This document shows, in pieces, positions 42,000 to 50,614 of a stretch of DNA of 64,000 nt. How positions within the stretch are numbered: the stretch's first letter is position 1; every line of letters starts with the position of its first letter. A model generated the notes under the pieces. The model was given only the letters and a program-made list of their open reading frames with translations, made no database searches and had not been told where the DNA came from. The DNA is from Myxococcales bacterium. GTDB taxonomy: Bacteria > Myxococcota_A > Polyangia > Polyangiales > Polyangiaceae. Both the position numbers and the translations under genes were made by a program. The stretch lies in NCBI GenBank assembly GCA_903642325.1, contig CAHJWM010000010.1, positions 59,152 to 123,151 on the forward strand, written 5' to 3'.

Positions 42000-43861
42000 A
42001 GGCGATCGCCATCGTAGCCCAGGGGTCGATCTCGCCCCTCGGCGAAGGGGAGGCCGCCTTCGCCGTGGGCGAGCTGGGCGCGCGCACGGAAACGCGCGTG
42101 CAGCGCGACCTCGAGCTCGCGGCGGCCGGCCTGCGACGCCCCAATGCCGCCCGCGCAGCTTTGGCCGCGCACGGTGACCGCGGCTACGCATTGCTCGACC
42201 GCGCGCTCACGCTCTTGATCGGCGAGCTGGAGCTGGCACTGCCGAAATTTCGCGAGCTGCGGGTAGGCGTTGCATTGGGCACCTCGTCGGGGGGGCTAGC
42301 CTCACTCAGCGACTTGCTCGCTTCGCGTGCTGCGGGTGAGCCGCTCAGCCGAGCGCAGGCCCGGGCGTCCAGCTACTTTGGTCCGTTGCGCGCGCTGGAC
42401 CGGCTCGCCGTCGACTTGACGCGGGTGACGCAGGTGCTGGCTGCCTGCGCATCTTCGACGGTGGCTATGGGCATCGCCTGTCGCTGGCTGGAAGCCGACC
42501 GCTGTGATCTGGTGATCGCGGGGGGTTACGACGCCTTGACGCTGTTCGCTGCCGCCGGCTTCGAGGCGCTGGGGGCCACCACCGCGTCCGTGCCACGTCC
42601 GTTTCGAAAGGATCGCGACGGCTTGGCGCTCGGTGAAGGAGCGTCTTTGGTCGCGCTGACTCGCCAGCACTCGGGGCCGGTGCTGGGCCACGTGCTCGGC
42701 TTCGGCGTGGGCTGCGATGCCGTCCACGTGACCGCGCCCGACCGCAGCGGGGCAGGCCTGGTACGCGTCGCGCGGGCTGCTCTCCGCGACGCCGCGCTCG
42801 AGCCGGATCAGGTCGACCTGATCAGCGCCCACGCGACGGCCACGGTGTTCAACGACAGCGCCGAAGCCCAGGCTATCGCCACCGTCATCGGCCGAAACGC
42901 CGAGCGCGTCGTCGTGCACCCCTTCAAGGCTATCGCGGGGCACACTTTGGGGGCCGCCGGCACGCTCGAAACGCTCGCCGCGCTCGCTGCCGCCCGGCGA
43001 GGCGTATTGCCGGCGGCGCATGGCGAAGGCGAGCTCGATAGCGAATTCTCGGCGCATCTATGCGCGCGAAATGCTCCCGGTACGTCGGCCTACATCCTCA
43101 AGTTGTCGACCGCCTTTGGCGGGGCCAACGCGGCGCTGGTCGTTTCCCCGGAAGCGCCGCGCCGGCCCGCCGCAAGGCGTTGCCGGAAGCGGGTCCGTTT
43201 GCGCGCGCTCGGCGAGCCGCAGCTTCTGCCAAATCTACCTTTGATCGCGGGCCAAACGAGTATCGCCGAGCTCGACCTAGAGCGCTTCGACCGGCCGTCA
43301 TTGCTCTGCTTGTCAGCGCTCGCCCAAGTGCTCGAGCTGCAATCGCTCCCGGTCGAGACACGCCAGGCATGCGGGGTGATCGTTGGCACGATGAGCGCCA
43401 GCCTCGAGGTGAACGAGCTATTCGCGGCCCGGCTACGTGAGCGCGGTGCGCGCGGCGCGGAGCCACGTCGTTTTCCGGCGACCTCCCCGAACCTGCCGGC
43501 GGGTCGCGCCGCGATTGCTTATGGCCTTCAGGGGCCTGCTTTCGGGGTGGGCGCGGGGCCGCTGGCGGCGCTCGAGGCCTTGCTGCTCGCCATCGAGCTG
43601 CTGGAGGCGGGGGACGCCGAGTCGCTATTTGTGGTCGCCTTGGAGGACGTCGGACCGGTGGTCCGAGACGTATTCGGGGCGGCTGGGCTGCCTGCGCCGC
43701 AGCCGGGGGCGCTCGCGGCCTTATTGGACACCGGCCAGGTGGGCCTGCCGCTCGAGCCTGACGGGTTTGCCGCTCGGCTCTGCGAAGGTCCGAGTCTCGC
43801 GCTCGAAGTAGCGCCGGGTTGGCCGCTTTTGAAGCAAGCCTTGCGCGCGCCGCGGGCTTAA
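41996..43861 (+). CDS. second two-part beta-ketoacyl-ACP synthase
   Basis: 621 residues, ATGA-coupled. The first 385 form a KAS domain with Cys151 (LAACASSTVAM), His279 (SAHATATVFND), Lys311 and His316 (FKAIAGHTLGA). In most KS proteins the second motif reads HGTGT; here it is HATAT, a clear deviation near the active site. From about 415 to the end a shortened KS-like half domain recurs (CGVIVGTMSASLEVNE; GPAFGVGAGPLAALEA) with no Cys. The same two-part build as its neighbour suggests duplication and a heterodimer. Confidence 0.87.
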   Translation: MKAIAIVAQGSISPLGEGEAAFAVGELGARTETRVQRDLELAAAGLRRPNAARAALAAHGDRGYALLDRALTLLIGELELALPKFRELRVGVALGTSSGGLASLSDLLASRAAGEPLSRAQARASSYFGPLRALDRLAVDLTRVTQVLAACASSTVAMGIACRWLEADRCDLVIAGGYDALTLFAAAGFEALGATTASVPRPFRKDRDGLALGEGASLVALTRQHSGPVLGHVLGFGVGCDAVHVTAPDRSGAGLVRVARAALRDAALEPDQVDLISAHATATVFNDSAEAQAIATVIGRNAERVVVHPFKAIAGHTLGAAGTLETLAALAAARRGVLPAAHGEGELDSEFSAHLCARNAPGTSAYILKLSTAFGGANAALVVSPEAPRRPAARRCRKRVRLRALGEPQLLPNLPLIAGQTSIAELDLERFDRPSLLCLSALAQVLELQSLPVETRQACGVIVGTMSASLEVNELFAARLRERGARGAEPRRFPATSPNLPAGRAAIAYGLQGPAFGVGAGPLAALEALLLAIELLEAGDAESLFVVALEDVGPVVRDVFGAAGLPAPQPGALAALLDTGQVGLPLEPDGFAARLCEGPSLALEVAPGWPLLKQALRAPRA

Positions 43862-43962
43862 GTCACTGCCGTCCCGCCGCCGCTTGCGGAAGTGCACGCC
43901 CTTTGGCAGTGTCCGACGGAATACGGCTCCCTCAGCCGGCGTTCTGAGTAGAGAAGAATTCA

Positions 43963-44448
43963 GTGCCCGCCCCCCGTTTGCTCATTCCGTTCATTTTGGC
44001 CGCTGCCGTCAGCGTGTTTACCGGTTGCACGCATCAATACATCTCCAACACGGACGTCGAAGACAGCGACCTGAATCGGCGCGTAATCGAGTACTGCGAG
44101 CTCTACCGCCACGCGGTCGAGCTGCGCAGCACCGCGCGCCTGCTGGAGATGGCCGACCCGAGCTATTACGAAGACGGCGGCAACGTGGATGCGAGCGACG
44201 ACCTGGACTACGCGGGCTTGGAAGCGTACCTGAACAACGAGTTCAAACAGACACGCGCGATCCGGTACGAGATCCACTACCGGCAAGTCTCCGAGGGCCG
44301 AAAGGATACGGTGTTGGTCGATTACACGTACAGCGCGAGCTACAAAATACCGACCGCGCATGGAGACGTTTGGCGCAGGCGCGTCGCCGACAACCGACTC
44401 TCCTTGGCGCGCCAAGGAGACGGCTTCCGCATCTTGTCCGGGATGTGA
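43963..44448 (+). CDS. small lipoprotein, possibly NTF2-like
   Basis: 161 residues from GTG 43963, after a GAGAAGAA site. The signal peptide ends in the lipobox FTGC. The mature part runs helix (RRVIEYCELYRHAVELRS), LLEMADPSYYEDGG, then long strands (IRYEIHYRQVSE, DTVLVDYTYSASYKI, NRLSLARQGDGFRILSGM). This order resembles an NTF2/SnoaL-like cone fold. No function is recognisable. It follows the ketosynthase operon by 100 bp and might be cotranscribed with it. Confidence 0.72.
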   Translation: MPAPRLLIPFILAAAVSVFTGCTHQYISNTDVEDSDLNRRVIEYCELYRHAVELRSTARLLEMADPSYYEDGGNVDASDDLDYAGLEAYLNNEFKQTRAIRYEIHYRQVSEGRKDTVLVDYTYSASYKIPTAHGDVWRRRVADNRLSLARQGDGFRILSGM

Positions 44449-44471
44449 CCTCGAGCCCTGCCGCGGCTGCC

Positions 44472-45104
44472 TTACGGTAATTTAAAGTCCTCCGAGATCT
44501 CTGCGATCTCGAAGCGCGTCCCCGTCAACTGTAAGCGGAACAGCAATTCGTCGCCAAACAGACGAGTCCGGCCGGCCCACGACACGCGGATCGGCACGCG
44601 CACGGCCACCTCATCGGCGCCGAGCTCGAGCGGGATGCGTCGCCCTCGGGGCAATCGCAACAGGTCCTCCGCGCGGAACGTTTGCACGTCTGCTTCACGG
44701 AAGAGGACCTGACCTTTGAGCTCGGTGTAGTCGAGCTGAGCCATGCGGACCTGCCAAAACGGGCGCGCGGGCTGTCGCCCGGCGCCGTTATCGACGAACG
44801 CGTTGGGCGAAAGCAGCAGCTCCAACTGCTCCGGTTTCTCAGCGATGGCCGCGCGCATAAACTCGCGCACAGTCTCTCTCGCGCGGTCGGCGCCCGCGGG
44901 CGCGCGGAGGAGCAGCAGCTGCTCTTGGCTGTCACCGCGTCGCACTGGGTCGGGAAGCTGAACGCTCCGGACCTCGAGTATACCGGGGGGGCGGCGCTCG
45001 TTCGTTGCGGAGGGCGCGCCCCTCACGAGCGCGGGTGCTCGCGCTGCGCAGCTGACGCACGCAGCGCACAACACTAAACTAAAGCGGCTCGACCCGTGGC
45101 TCAT
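44472..45104 (-). CDS. lipoprotein of NTF2-like appearance
   Basis: 210 residues. The N-terminus has several Cys in a hydrophobic stretch (LVLCAACVSCAA) that reads as a lipoprotein signal. The mature part has a helix (RARETVREFMRAAIAEKPEQL) then LLLSPNAFVDNGAG and later strands (DEVAVRVPIRVSWA, LLFRLQLTGTRFEIAEI). The layout parallels the convergent lipoprotein ending at 44448. The start overlaps the end of the amidotransferase-like gene by 26 bp on the same strand. Not a recognised family. Confidence 0.68.
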   Translation of the reverse strand: MSHGSSRFSLVLCAACVSCAARAPALVRGAPSATNERRPPGILEVRSVQLPDPVRRGDSQEQLLLLRAPAGADRARETVREFMRAAIAEKPEQLELLLSPNAFVDNGAGRQPARPFWQVRMAQLDYTELKGQVLFREADVQTFRAEDLLRLPRGRRIPLELGADEVAVRVPIRVSWAGRTRLFGDELLFRLQLTGTRFEIAEISEDFKLP

Positions 45105-45909
45105 CCGAACGAGACAAGGTGACGATGGACTGCGGCAACACCTCGTTCCAGCCGACGGGAGTGCTGTCGAGCTCGGAGGCGATCAGCGAAAAATGGGTGC
45201 TGTCGATGCTGGGAATGCGTGCTTTGCGAACGCCGTCCTCGCCCAGCAGCTCCTCGATATCACGCCGCCCATTCCAAACGCGGAAGGCCAGGGTGCCCTC
45301 ACGGTGCACGGCGAGGAGCTGCTCACCGTTGGTGACCAAAATGTCGCCGCTATTTGCGGGATGGCCCTCCTCGGCCGACAAGCGATCCACGAGCGCGATG
45401 GACGCTCGGAGGGCTCCCGTGACGTGCTCGGAGGCGACCAGCGTGTCACGCAAGTGACCGGCATCGTGCAGGAACGACAAGAACAAATAAAAGAACAGCT
45501 CACTGTCCGTTTCACCGCGCACGTTCTTGCGTAAAAACTCTGGTTGCGACGCGAGCAGACGTTCGCGAAGTCGGTCGAATCCGAAGATGGTGCCGGTTTG
45601 CGCGAACAGCCACATCCGATACCGAAACGGATGCGTATTCTCGGTGCGCAGACCACCCACCGAAGCGCGACGCACATGCCCAATCAGAACGTCCGTACGG
45701 ATGTCGCCCGCCGCTTCCACCAGATCGATCTCGTCCCGGTCGTCGATCGGGCGACGGCGTAGCAGGACCTCGCCCACTTGATAGAAGCCGAGACCCCAGC
45801 CCAGCGGATCGCCTGCAATGCGTCGTGCGCGCAGTAAGCTCGCGTTTGCTTCCAGCACGCGGGCTCCGAGGTCGGGGCGGTTACCGATAAAACCGAACAT
45901 GCGTGCCAT
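45079..45909 (-). CDS. class II glutamine-amidotransferase-like (GATase_6) protein lacking the nucleophile Cys
   Basis: 276 residues. The fold signatures of the Ntn-type glutaminase domain are present: MFGFIGNRPDLGA, WGLGFYQVGEV, IGHVRRASVGGLRTENTHPF, GETDSELFFYLFLSFL. In active members residue 2 is Cys, which becomes the N-terminal nucleophile. Here the start reads Met-Ala-Arg-Met-Phe, from ATG 45909 preceded by GGAG, and there is no Cys near. So glutamine hydrolysis is not expected, and it may bind a ligand or act as a regulator. The start is well supported. Confidence 0.8.
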   Translation of the reverse strand: MARMFGFIGNRPDLGARVLEANASLLRARRIAGDPLGWGLGFYQVGEVLLRRRPIDDRDEIDLVEAAGDIRTDVLIGHVRRASVGGLRTENTHPFRYRMWLFAQTGTIFGFDRLRERLLASQPEFLRKNVRGETDSELFFYLFLSFLHDAGHLRDTLVASEHVTGALRASIALVDRLSAEEGHPANSGDILVTNGEQLLAVHREGTLAFRVWNGRRDIEELLGEDGVRKARIPSIDSTHFSLIASELDSTPVGWNEVLPQSIVTLSRSDEPRVEPL

Positions 45910-46119
45910 GCGGGACTCCGTGCACCTGCGGGGCGCGCGCTATGCGCGTGAGCTAGCATACCGCCCCGCGCCGCACTTGGCACGCTTTCGCTGGTGATTA
46001 AGCGCCTAAATTGAGATTTGCCTAGTGCCTGGCCTCGCTCATCGCGCCAATGCGGTAACCTCCGCGAGGCGGCGGGTGTGCGGCCGCGTCCAACGGTAAG
46101 CTGCTAGCGTAGACGAGTC

Positions 46120-46851
46120 ATGGAGCGAGACGACTTCCAGGAAGCGCTGCTTGAGATCATGGAGCGAAAGACGCACTGGGCCTGGCCTTTATTTACGAAC
46201 GGCAGGGTTGCCCCAGATCGCCTGCACCTTCACCTGGAACAGGAATACGCGACCTACGTGCGTGACTTTCCGGTTTTGGTCGCGCGCGCCTACATTGCGT
46301 GTCCCATTCCGCTCGTGCGGCGCGAGCTGATCGAGAATGTGTATGAAGAAGAAACCGGGGGCATCCAAGCTGGTCGCCCGCATCCCGAGTTGTTCCTGGA
46401 ATACCCGCGCGGTTTGAAGATGGACCTCTCGCGTTTCGAACGGGTTTCTTTGCTGCCCGCGGCTCAACGCTATCGTGCGTTTCTGGACGAGACGACCTTG
46501 CATGGGGGATGGGAGGCCGGTGCGGCCGTCACCACGCTGTTCGTGGAAGGCACGGCGCACGAGCGTGGCGAGCTCGAGCCAGGAGCCGCGCGCCGTCCGA
46601 GCCCGCCGCTCGAACATCACCCGCTGGTCATGCACTATGGTCTGCCCCTGGACCACCTGCAGCTGACGAAGGCGCACCGCGCGGTAGAGGGCGACCACCG
46701 CCAGACCGCGTGGCGCGTGATGCGCGAGCATGTTCGACCCGAAGCACGCTCCGCGGTGGTCGAAGCCATGGGCCGAGCGCTCACATTATGGCTGGGTTAT
46801 CGCGACGGCGTGGCCGAAGCCTGCGGCCTAAGGCGCTCCCAGAGTCCGTAA
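46120..46851 (+). CDS. haem-oxygenase-like di-iron protein (TenA/PqqC superfamily)
   Basis: 243 residues of all-helical TenA/PqqC type. Potential iron ligands match the haem-oxygenase-like di-iron oxidase pattern: Glu77 in NVYEEETGG with His88 ten or so residues on, Glu143 (FVEGTAHERGEL), and His186-x3-Glu190-x2-His193 (KAHRAVEGDH). So it may be a di-iron oxygenase (the group of CADD, UndA, BesC) rather than a thiaminase. No ThiC/PQQ genes are nearby. The substrate is unknown. Confidence 0.8.
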   Translation: MERDDFQEALLEIMERKTHWAWPLFTNGRVAPDRLHLHLEQEYATYVRDFPVLVARAYIACPIPLVRRELIENVYEEETGGIQAGRPHPELFLEYPRGLKMDLSRFERVSLLPAAQRYRAFLDETTLHGGWEAGAAVTTLFVEGTAHERGELEPGAARRPSPPLEHHPLVMHYGLPLDHLQLTKAHRAVEGDHRQTAWRVMREHVRPEARSAVVEAMGRALTLWLGYRDGVAEACGLRRSQSP

Positions 46852-46959
46852 GCGGGCCGCCTTTCAGTCCAAGACGGGGATAAGGTTCTTCGCGAGCCGA
46901 TCTTATCGCGGCAAAGCGGCGCGTTTGCGTGAGGAACCGCTGTGCTAGCCTGACGCGCG

Positions 46960-47787
46960 ATGCGTTCAGTCAGGGAACCTGGGCTTGGGCAGCCAACGCT
47001 GCTGGGGTTGGCGGCGCTGCTCGCCGCGTGCTTGAGCGCGTGCGGCGCCGTTTATCCCGAAATCGGCACGCCGGTAAGAGCCCCCGGCAATCGCCGCTTG
47101 GAGCCCCCTCCGCCGGAGGACCTGTTGTTCTTGAAGTTCGCCACCGCGGTGATACCGCCGCGCACGCGGGACGGGCGCCAGTGGGACTCCGTCGGCGGCT
47201 CGGCCCCGGACCCATTCGCGAAGCTCATCATCGATGATAAGGAGATCGTAGTCACTCCGGTGCAGGCAAACACACTGCGCCCCACGTGGCCCGATCAACG
47301 CATCGGAAATTATCGCGTGCCGAAGAGCTCGCGCGTGCGGGTGGAGCTCTGGGACTCCAACGCGATCAATAACCACCCAATCTGCGTCGAGTCGATCAAC
47401 AACATCTCGGGCGAGGTGAGCACGGAGCAGGACCTCGAGCTGCGCTGCGACAGCGGCGCGACGATCGATCTCGTGGTGCAGCCGGCACACGCCAAGTTTG
47501 GCATCGGGCTGTATTACGAGCTTGGAACGTACGACATCCACGTTACACGGGTGGTGAGCGAGTCGCCGGCCGCGCGGGCCAAGCTGAAGCGCGATGATCA
47601 GCTGCTCAAAATCCAAGGTCGCGAGGTGAAAAGCCTGGATCAGGAGACCGCTCGCAGTCTCATCAACGCCAACGTCTCGACCGGGGTGATGTTCACCGTC
47701 AAGCACCCGAACGGCGCGGTCGAGGACGTGACGCTCAAGGACGGCCCCATGTATCCGCTGGTCGACGAAGAGATAAAAGTAGAGTGA
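46960..47787 (+). CDS. PDZ-domain lipoprotein with C2-like domain
   Basis: 275 residues. The signal peptide ends in a lipobox (LSAC). Residues about 65-140 look C2-like (DPFAKLIIDDKEIVVTPVQA, RVRVELWDSNAINNHPIC), then residues about 165-265 form a PDZ domain (FGIGLYYEL, VTRVVSESPAARAKLKRDDQ, LLKIQGREVKSLDQETARSL). No protease domain is fused. It probably binds partner proteins at the envelope. Not a recognised named protein. It has about 100 bp of upstream space. Confidence 0.8.
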   Translation: MRSVREPGLGQPTLLGLAALLAACLSACGAVYPEIGTPVRAPGNRRLEPPPPEDLLFLKFATAVIPPRTRDGRQWDSVGGSAPDPFAKLIIDDKEIVVTPVQANTLRPTWPDQRIGNYRVPKSSRVRVELWDSNAINNHPICVESINNISGEVSTEQDLELRCDSGATIDLVVQPAHAKFGIGLYYELGTYDIHVTRVVSESPAARAKLKRDDQLLKIQGREVKSLDQETARSLINANVSTGVMFTVKHPNGAVEDVTLKDGPMYPLVDEEIKVE

Positions 47788-47844
47788 TCAGGAAGAGCTG
47801 CGGAGTCGCTTGCTTGGGGGAGCGGCCGGGCCAATGCTTGTGTC

Positions 47845-48771
47845 ATGACTTCGCAAGGTCCGCCTGAGCCGGTGCTGGTCGTGCTGGAGCCCGAGCGTGG
47901 CACGCTGTCGGTGACCGGCAGCGAAGCCAAGAGCTGGTTGAACGGCCTCGTGACGTGCGAAGTGGCGAAGCTTGCCTCGGGCCAGGGTGCATTCGGCTTG
48001 GCGCTGAACAAGCAAGGCAAAATTCAGAGCGAGGTGGAGGTCCTCGTCGGCCCGGACCGGCTCTTGGTCGGTGTCTCGCCGGGAGTAAACCAAAAGCTGC
48101 GCCTGGCGCTCGATAAATTCCTCGTCATGGAAGACGCGGAGCTCGCGGACGAGAGCGACTCGTACACGTGGGTCGATTTTCACGGGCTTGGGGCTGCCGC
48201 CTTGGCGGACGCGGCGGCCCAGGTCTGCGGCGGACACTTCGCGGTCATGAGCTTCACCGCCCAGAGCGGCGCGAGCTTGGTGCTCGAGCGGGAGCGTTTG
48301 CTCGAGCTCGAGCGCTTCATCGAGCGCACACCGTCGCTTCATCTAGGCACCGACGCGGATTGGCAGGCCTTTCGCATTAGCCAGGAGTTGGGCCGTTTCG
48401 GTGTGGATTTCGGCGAAGCCGACAACCCACACGAGGCAGCGCTCGATCGTCGCGCGGTATCTTGGAGCAAGGGCTGTTATCTCGGGCAAGAGGTCGTGTG
48501 CATGCAAGACATGCGCGGAAAGTTGAAGCGTCGTCTGGTGGCGCTCACGCTCGATGGCGGCGGCGATGCGCCGCCGGTAGGCAGCGCCGTGACGGCAAAT
48601 CTGGGTGGCGAAGTCGTGGGTGAGCTGACGAGCGTGGCGCGGAGCCCAGCAACGGGTACGTGGCTTGCCCTCGCGCGCGTCAAAAGCCCCTTCTTCGATG
48701 GGAACGCGCCACTCGGCGTGGCCGGGGCGCCGGCCGCGTTTGTCCCGCAGAGCAGCCCCGAAATAGGGTAG
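47845..48771 (+). CDS. ygfZ: YgfZ/GcvT-like folate-binding protein
   Basis: 308 residues. YgfZ binds tetrahydrofolate and supports the repair or assembly of some iron-sulfur enzymes. The family signature K-G-C-Y-x-G-Q-E is present as SKGCYLGQEVVCMQD, followed by RGKLKRRLVAL. The N-terminal part has the GcvT fold (VTGSEAKSWLNGLVTCEVAKL). It lies 57 bp after the PDZ gene and 12 bp before cysteine synthase. The link with RlmN (a Fe-S enzyme) a few genes on is notable, as YgfZ supports such enzymes. Confidence 0.9.
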   Translation: MTSQGPPEPVLVVLEPERGTLSVTGSEAKSWLNGLVTCEVAKLASGQGAFGLALNKQGKIQSEVEVLVGPDRLLVGVSPGVNQKLRLALDKFLVMEDAELADESDSYTWVDFHGLGAAALADAAAQVCGGHFAVMSFTAQSGASLVLERERLLELERFIERTPSLHLGTDADWQAFRISQELGRFGVDFGEADNPHEAALDRRAVSWSKGCYLGQEVVCMQDMRGKLKRRLVALTLDGGGDAPPVGSAVTANLGGEVVGELTSVARSPATGTWLALARVKSPFFDGNAPLGVAGAPAAFVPQSSPEIG

Positions 48772-48783
48772 TTTGGAGCACCG

Positions 48784-49743
48784 ATGAGCTCTGATTCACG
48801 CAAAGGTTTGGTCCAGGCGAGTCGTTTTACCGAGAGCGGGCTGCGCGTCGCCGATGACGTCCTCGGGCTGATCGATAAGACGCCACTCGTGCGCTTGGCG
48901 CGTGTCTCGCCGCCCGGCGGTGCCACGGTCTGGGGCAAGGCGGAATTCGTCAACCCCGCTGGCAGCGTCAAGGATCGTCCCGCGTTGGCCATGATCCTTG
49001 CCGCCGAGAAATCGGGCGAGCTCGAACCTGGCGCCACGTTGGTCGAGGCAACTAGCGGCAACACGGGGATCAGCTTGGCGATGATCGCGGCCGTGCGCGG
49101 CTACCGCTGCATGCTGGTCATGCCGGAAGACATGAGCCTCGAGCGCCGCTACATTTTGCGCGCGTACGGCGCCGAGATCATCCTTACCCCCGCGGCTGAC
49201 GGCATGTCCGGCGCCGTTAGCAAAGCGCTGCGCGTGCTCGAGGACACCCCGGGCGCCTTCATGCCGAGCCAATTCGACAACCCAGCCAATCCCGCCAGCC
49301 ACGAGGCGGGCACCGCGCTCGAGATCTTGGAACAAACCGGTAATTCCCTGGCGGCCTTCGTGGCAGGTGTGGGCACCGGAGGCACCATCACGGGCGTTGG
49401 GCGCACGCTCAAGAACCGCTTGGGCTCGGCGGTGAAGGTGTACGCGGTGGAACCGGCGAACAGCGCGGTGCTGTCCGGAAAGCCCGCGGGTATGCACGGC
49501 ATTCAGGGCCTCGGAGCGGGTTTCGTGCCGCGGATCTTGGAGCGCGCAATTATAGACGACATAGTGGAAGTTACGGACGTCGCAGCCGAGCGCATGGCAC
49601 GTCGTCTGGCCCGCGAGGAAGGCCTACTGGTCGGGCCTTCGTCGGGCGCGAATGTACACGCTGCTTGTGAGGTAGCGGCCACGCTCAAGAGCGGCAACGT
49701 GATCACCATCTTGTGCGACTCAGGCGAGCGCTATCTGTTTTGA
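48784..49743 (+). CDS. cysteine synthase (O-acetylserine sulfhydrylase)
   Basis: 319 residues of fold-type II PLP enzyme. The Schiff-base lysine is in NPAGSVKDRPAL, substrate loop TSGNTGISLAM, and the phosphate-binding GTGGTITGVGR. It makes L-cysteine from O-acetylserine and sulfide. CysK and CysM are hard to separate; length and GSVKDR suit CysK. It begins 12 bp after ygfZ and ends six bases from the convergent enoyl-CoA hydratase gene. Confidence 0.92.
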   Translation: MSSDSRKGLVQASRFTESGLRVADDVLGLIDKTPLVRLARVSPPGGATVWGKAEFVNPAGSVKDRPALAMILAAEKSGELEPGATLVEATSGNTGISLAMIAAVRGYRCMLVMPEDMSLERRYILRAYGAEIILTPAADGMSGAVSKALRVLEDTPGAFMPSQFDNPANPASHEAGTALEILEQTGNSLAAFVAGVGTGGTITGVGRTLKNRLGSAVKVYAVEPANSAVLSGKPAGMHGIQGLGAGFVPRILERAIIDDIVEVTDVAAERMARRLAREEGLLVGPSSGANVHAACEVAATLKSGNVITILCDSGERYLF

Positions 49744-49749
49744 GTTCGG

Positions 49750-50526
49750 CTAACGGCCCTGAAATCGAGGGGCGCGCTTGGCGCTCCAAGCGGCCACTCC
49801 TTCCCGGAAGTCCGCGGAGGCAAGCAGCGCCGTCTGCCCGCGTTTTTCATGTTCTAGTGCCGCGTCGATGCCGCCCTCCGCGGCGCCGCGCACCGCGGCC
49901 TTGATGGCGGCGAGCGCCAGCGGAGGACCCTCCGCGAGCTGGGCGGCGAGTGTGCGGGCTTCAGACCGCTCGTCGGCGGCGACGCGGTTCGCGAGGCCGT
50001 AGCTCAAGGCTTCTGCCGCGTCGACACGGCGGCCCAGCATGAGCAACTCGAGCGCGCGCCCGACACCTGCCAAGCGGGGCAACCAGAAGCTCCCGCCGCC
50101 GTCCGGCATCAAACCGATGGCCACGAATTTTTCTTGCAAGTACGCGTCCTCTGACAGCACGCGCAGATCACATGCCAACGCCAGGTCCGCCCCGAAGCCC
50201 ACCGCCGGACCGCGCACCGCCGCGATGAACGGCTTCGGCGCTCGTACGATGGCCCGAATCAGCGCGTGAAAAGCGACGATACGCGGTCCCAAATCCGCTC
50301 CCGCGGCTAGGTCGGCCAGCGCGCCCTTTAGGTCAGCGCCCGAGCAGAAAGCATCCCCGGAGCCCGTAAGCACGACCGCTCGCACGCTCGGGTCAGCGCT
50401 GACCTCTTCGAGCCCAGCGGCGAGCGCGGCCAAGAGCTCGGGATCGAGCGCGTTCCGCGTGTCGGGACGATTCATGATCAAGGTCGAGACGGGCCCTTCG
50501 CGCTCGATGAGCAGCACCGATGTCAT
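49750..50526 (-). CDS. enoyl-CoA hydratase/isomerase family protein
   Basis: 258 residues from ATG 50526, the normal crotonase size. Crotonase-fold motifs: NRPDTRNALDPELLAAL, the oxyanion-hole pair AFCSGADLKGAL and AVRGPAVGFGADLALACDL, and KFVAIGLMPDGGGSFWLPRL, where the usual catalytic Glu of the second site is replaced (PDGGG). That position varies in hydratases versus isomerases, so the exact reaction is open. It is divergent from mazG by about 90 bp. Confidence 0.88.
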   Translation of the reverse strand: MTSVLLIEREGPVSTLIMNRPDTRNALDPELLAALAAGLEEVSADPSVRAVVLTGSGDAFCSGADLKGALADLAAGADLGPRIVAFHALIRAIVRAPKPFIAAVRGPAVGFGADLALACDLRVLSEDAYLQEKFVAIGLMPDGGGSFWLPRLAGVGRALELLMLGRRVDAAEALSYGLANRVAADERSEARTLAAQLAEGPPLALAAIKAAVRGAAEGGIDAALEHEKRGQTALLASADFREGVAAWSAKRAPRFQGR

Positions 50527-50614
50527 TGCGCTGGAGCCTAGCAGGCGGCGGCGGGCTGGCCGAGTTTCAGCTGAGCTGCCTTGAGCTGCGCGTGCTAGTG
50601 CATGGCCCGACACC

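Noticed and set aside
48784..49743. Threonine synthase or serine dehydratase as alternative for the PLP enzyme
   Set aside because: The GSVKDR lysine motif, TSGNTGI loop and length fit cysteine synthase best.
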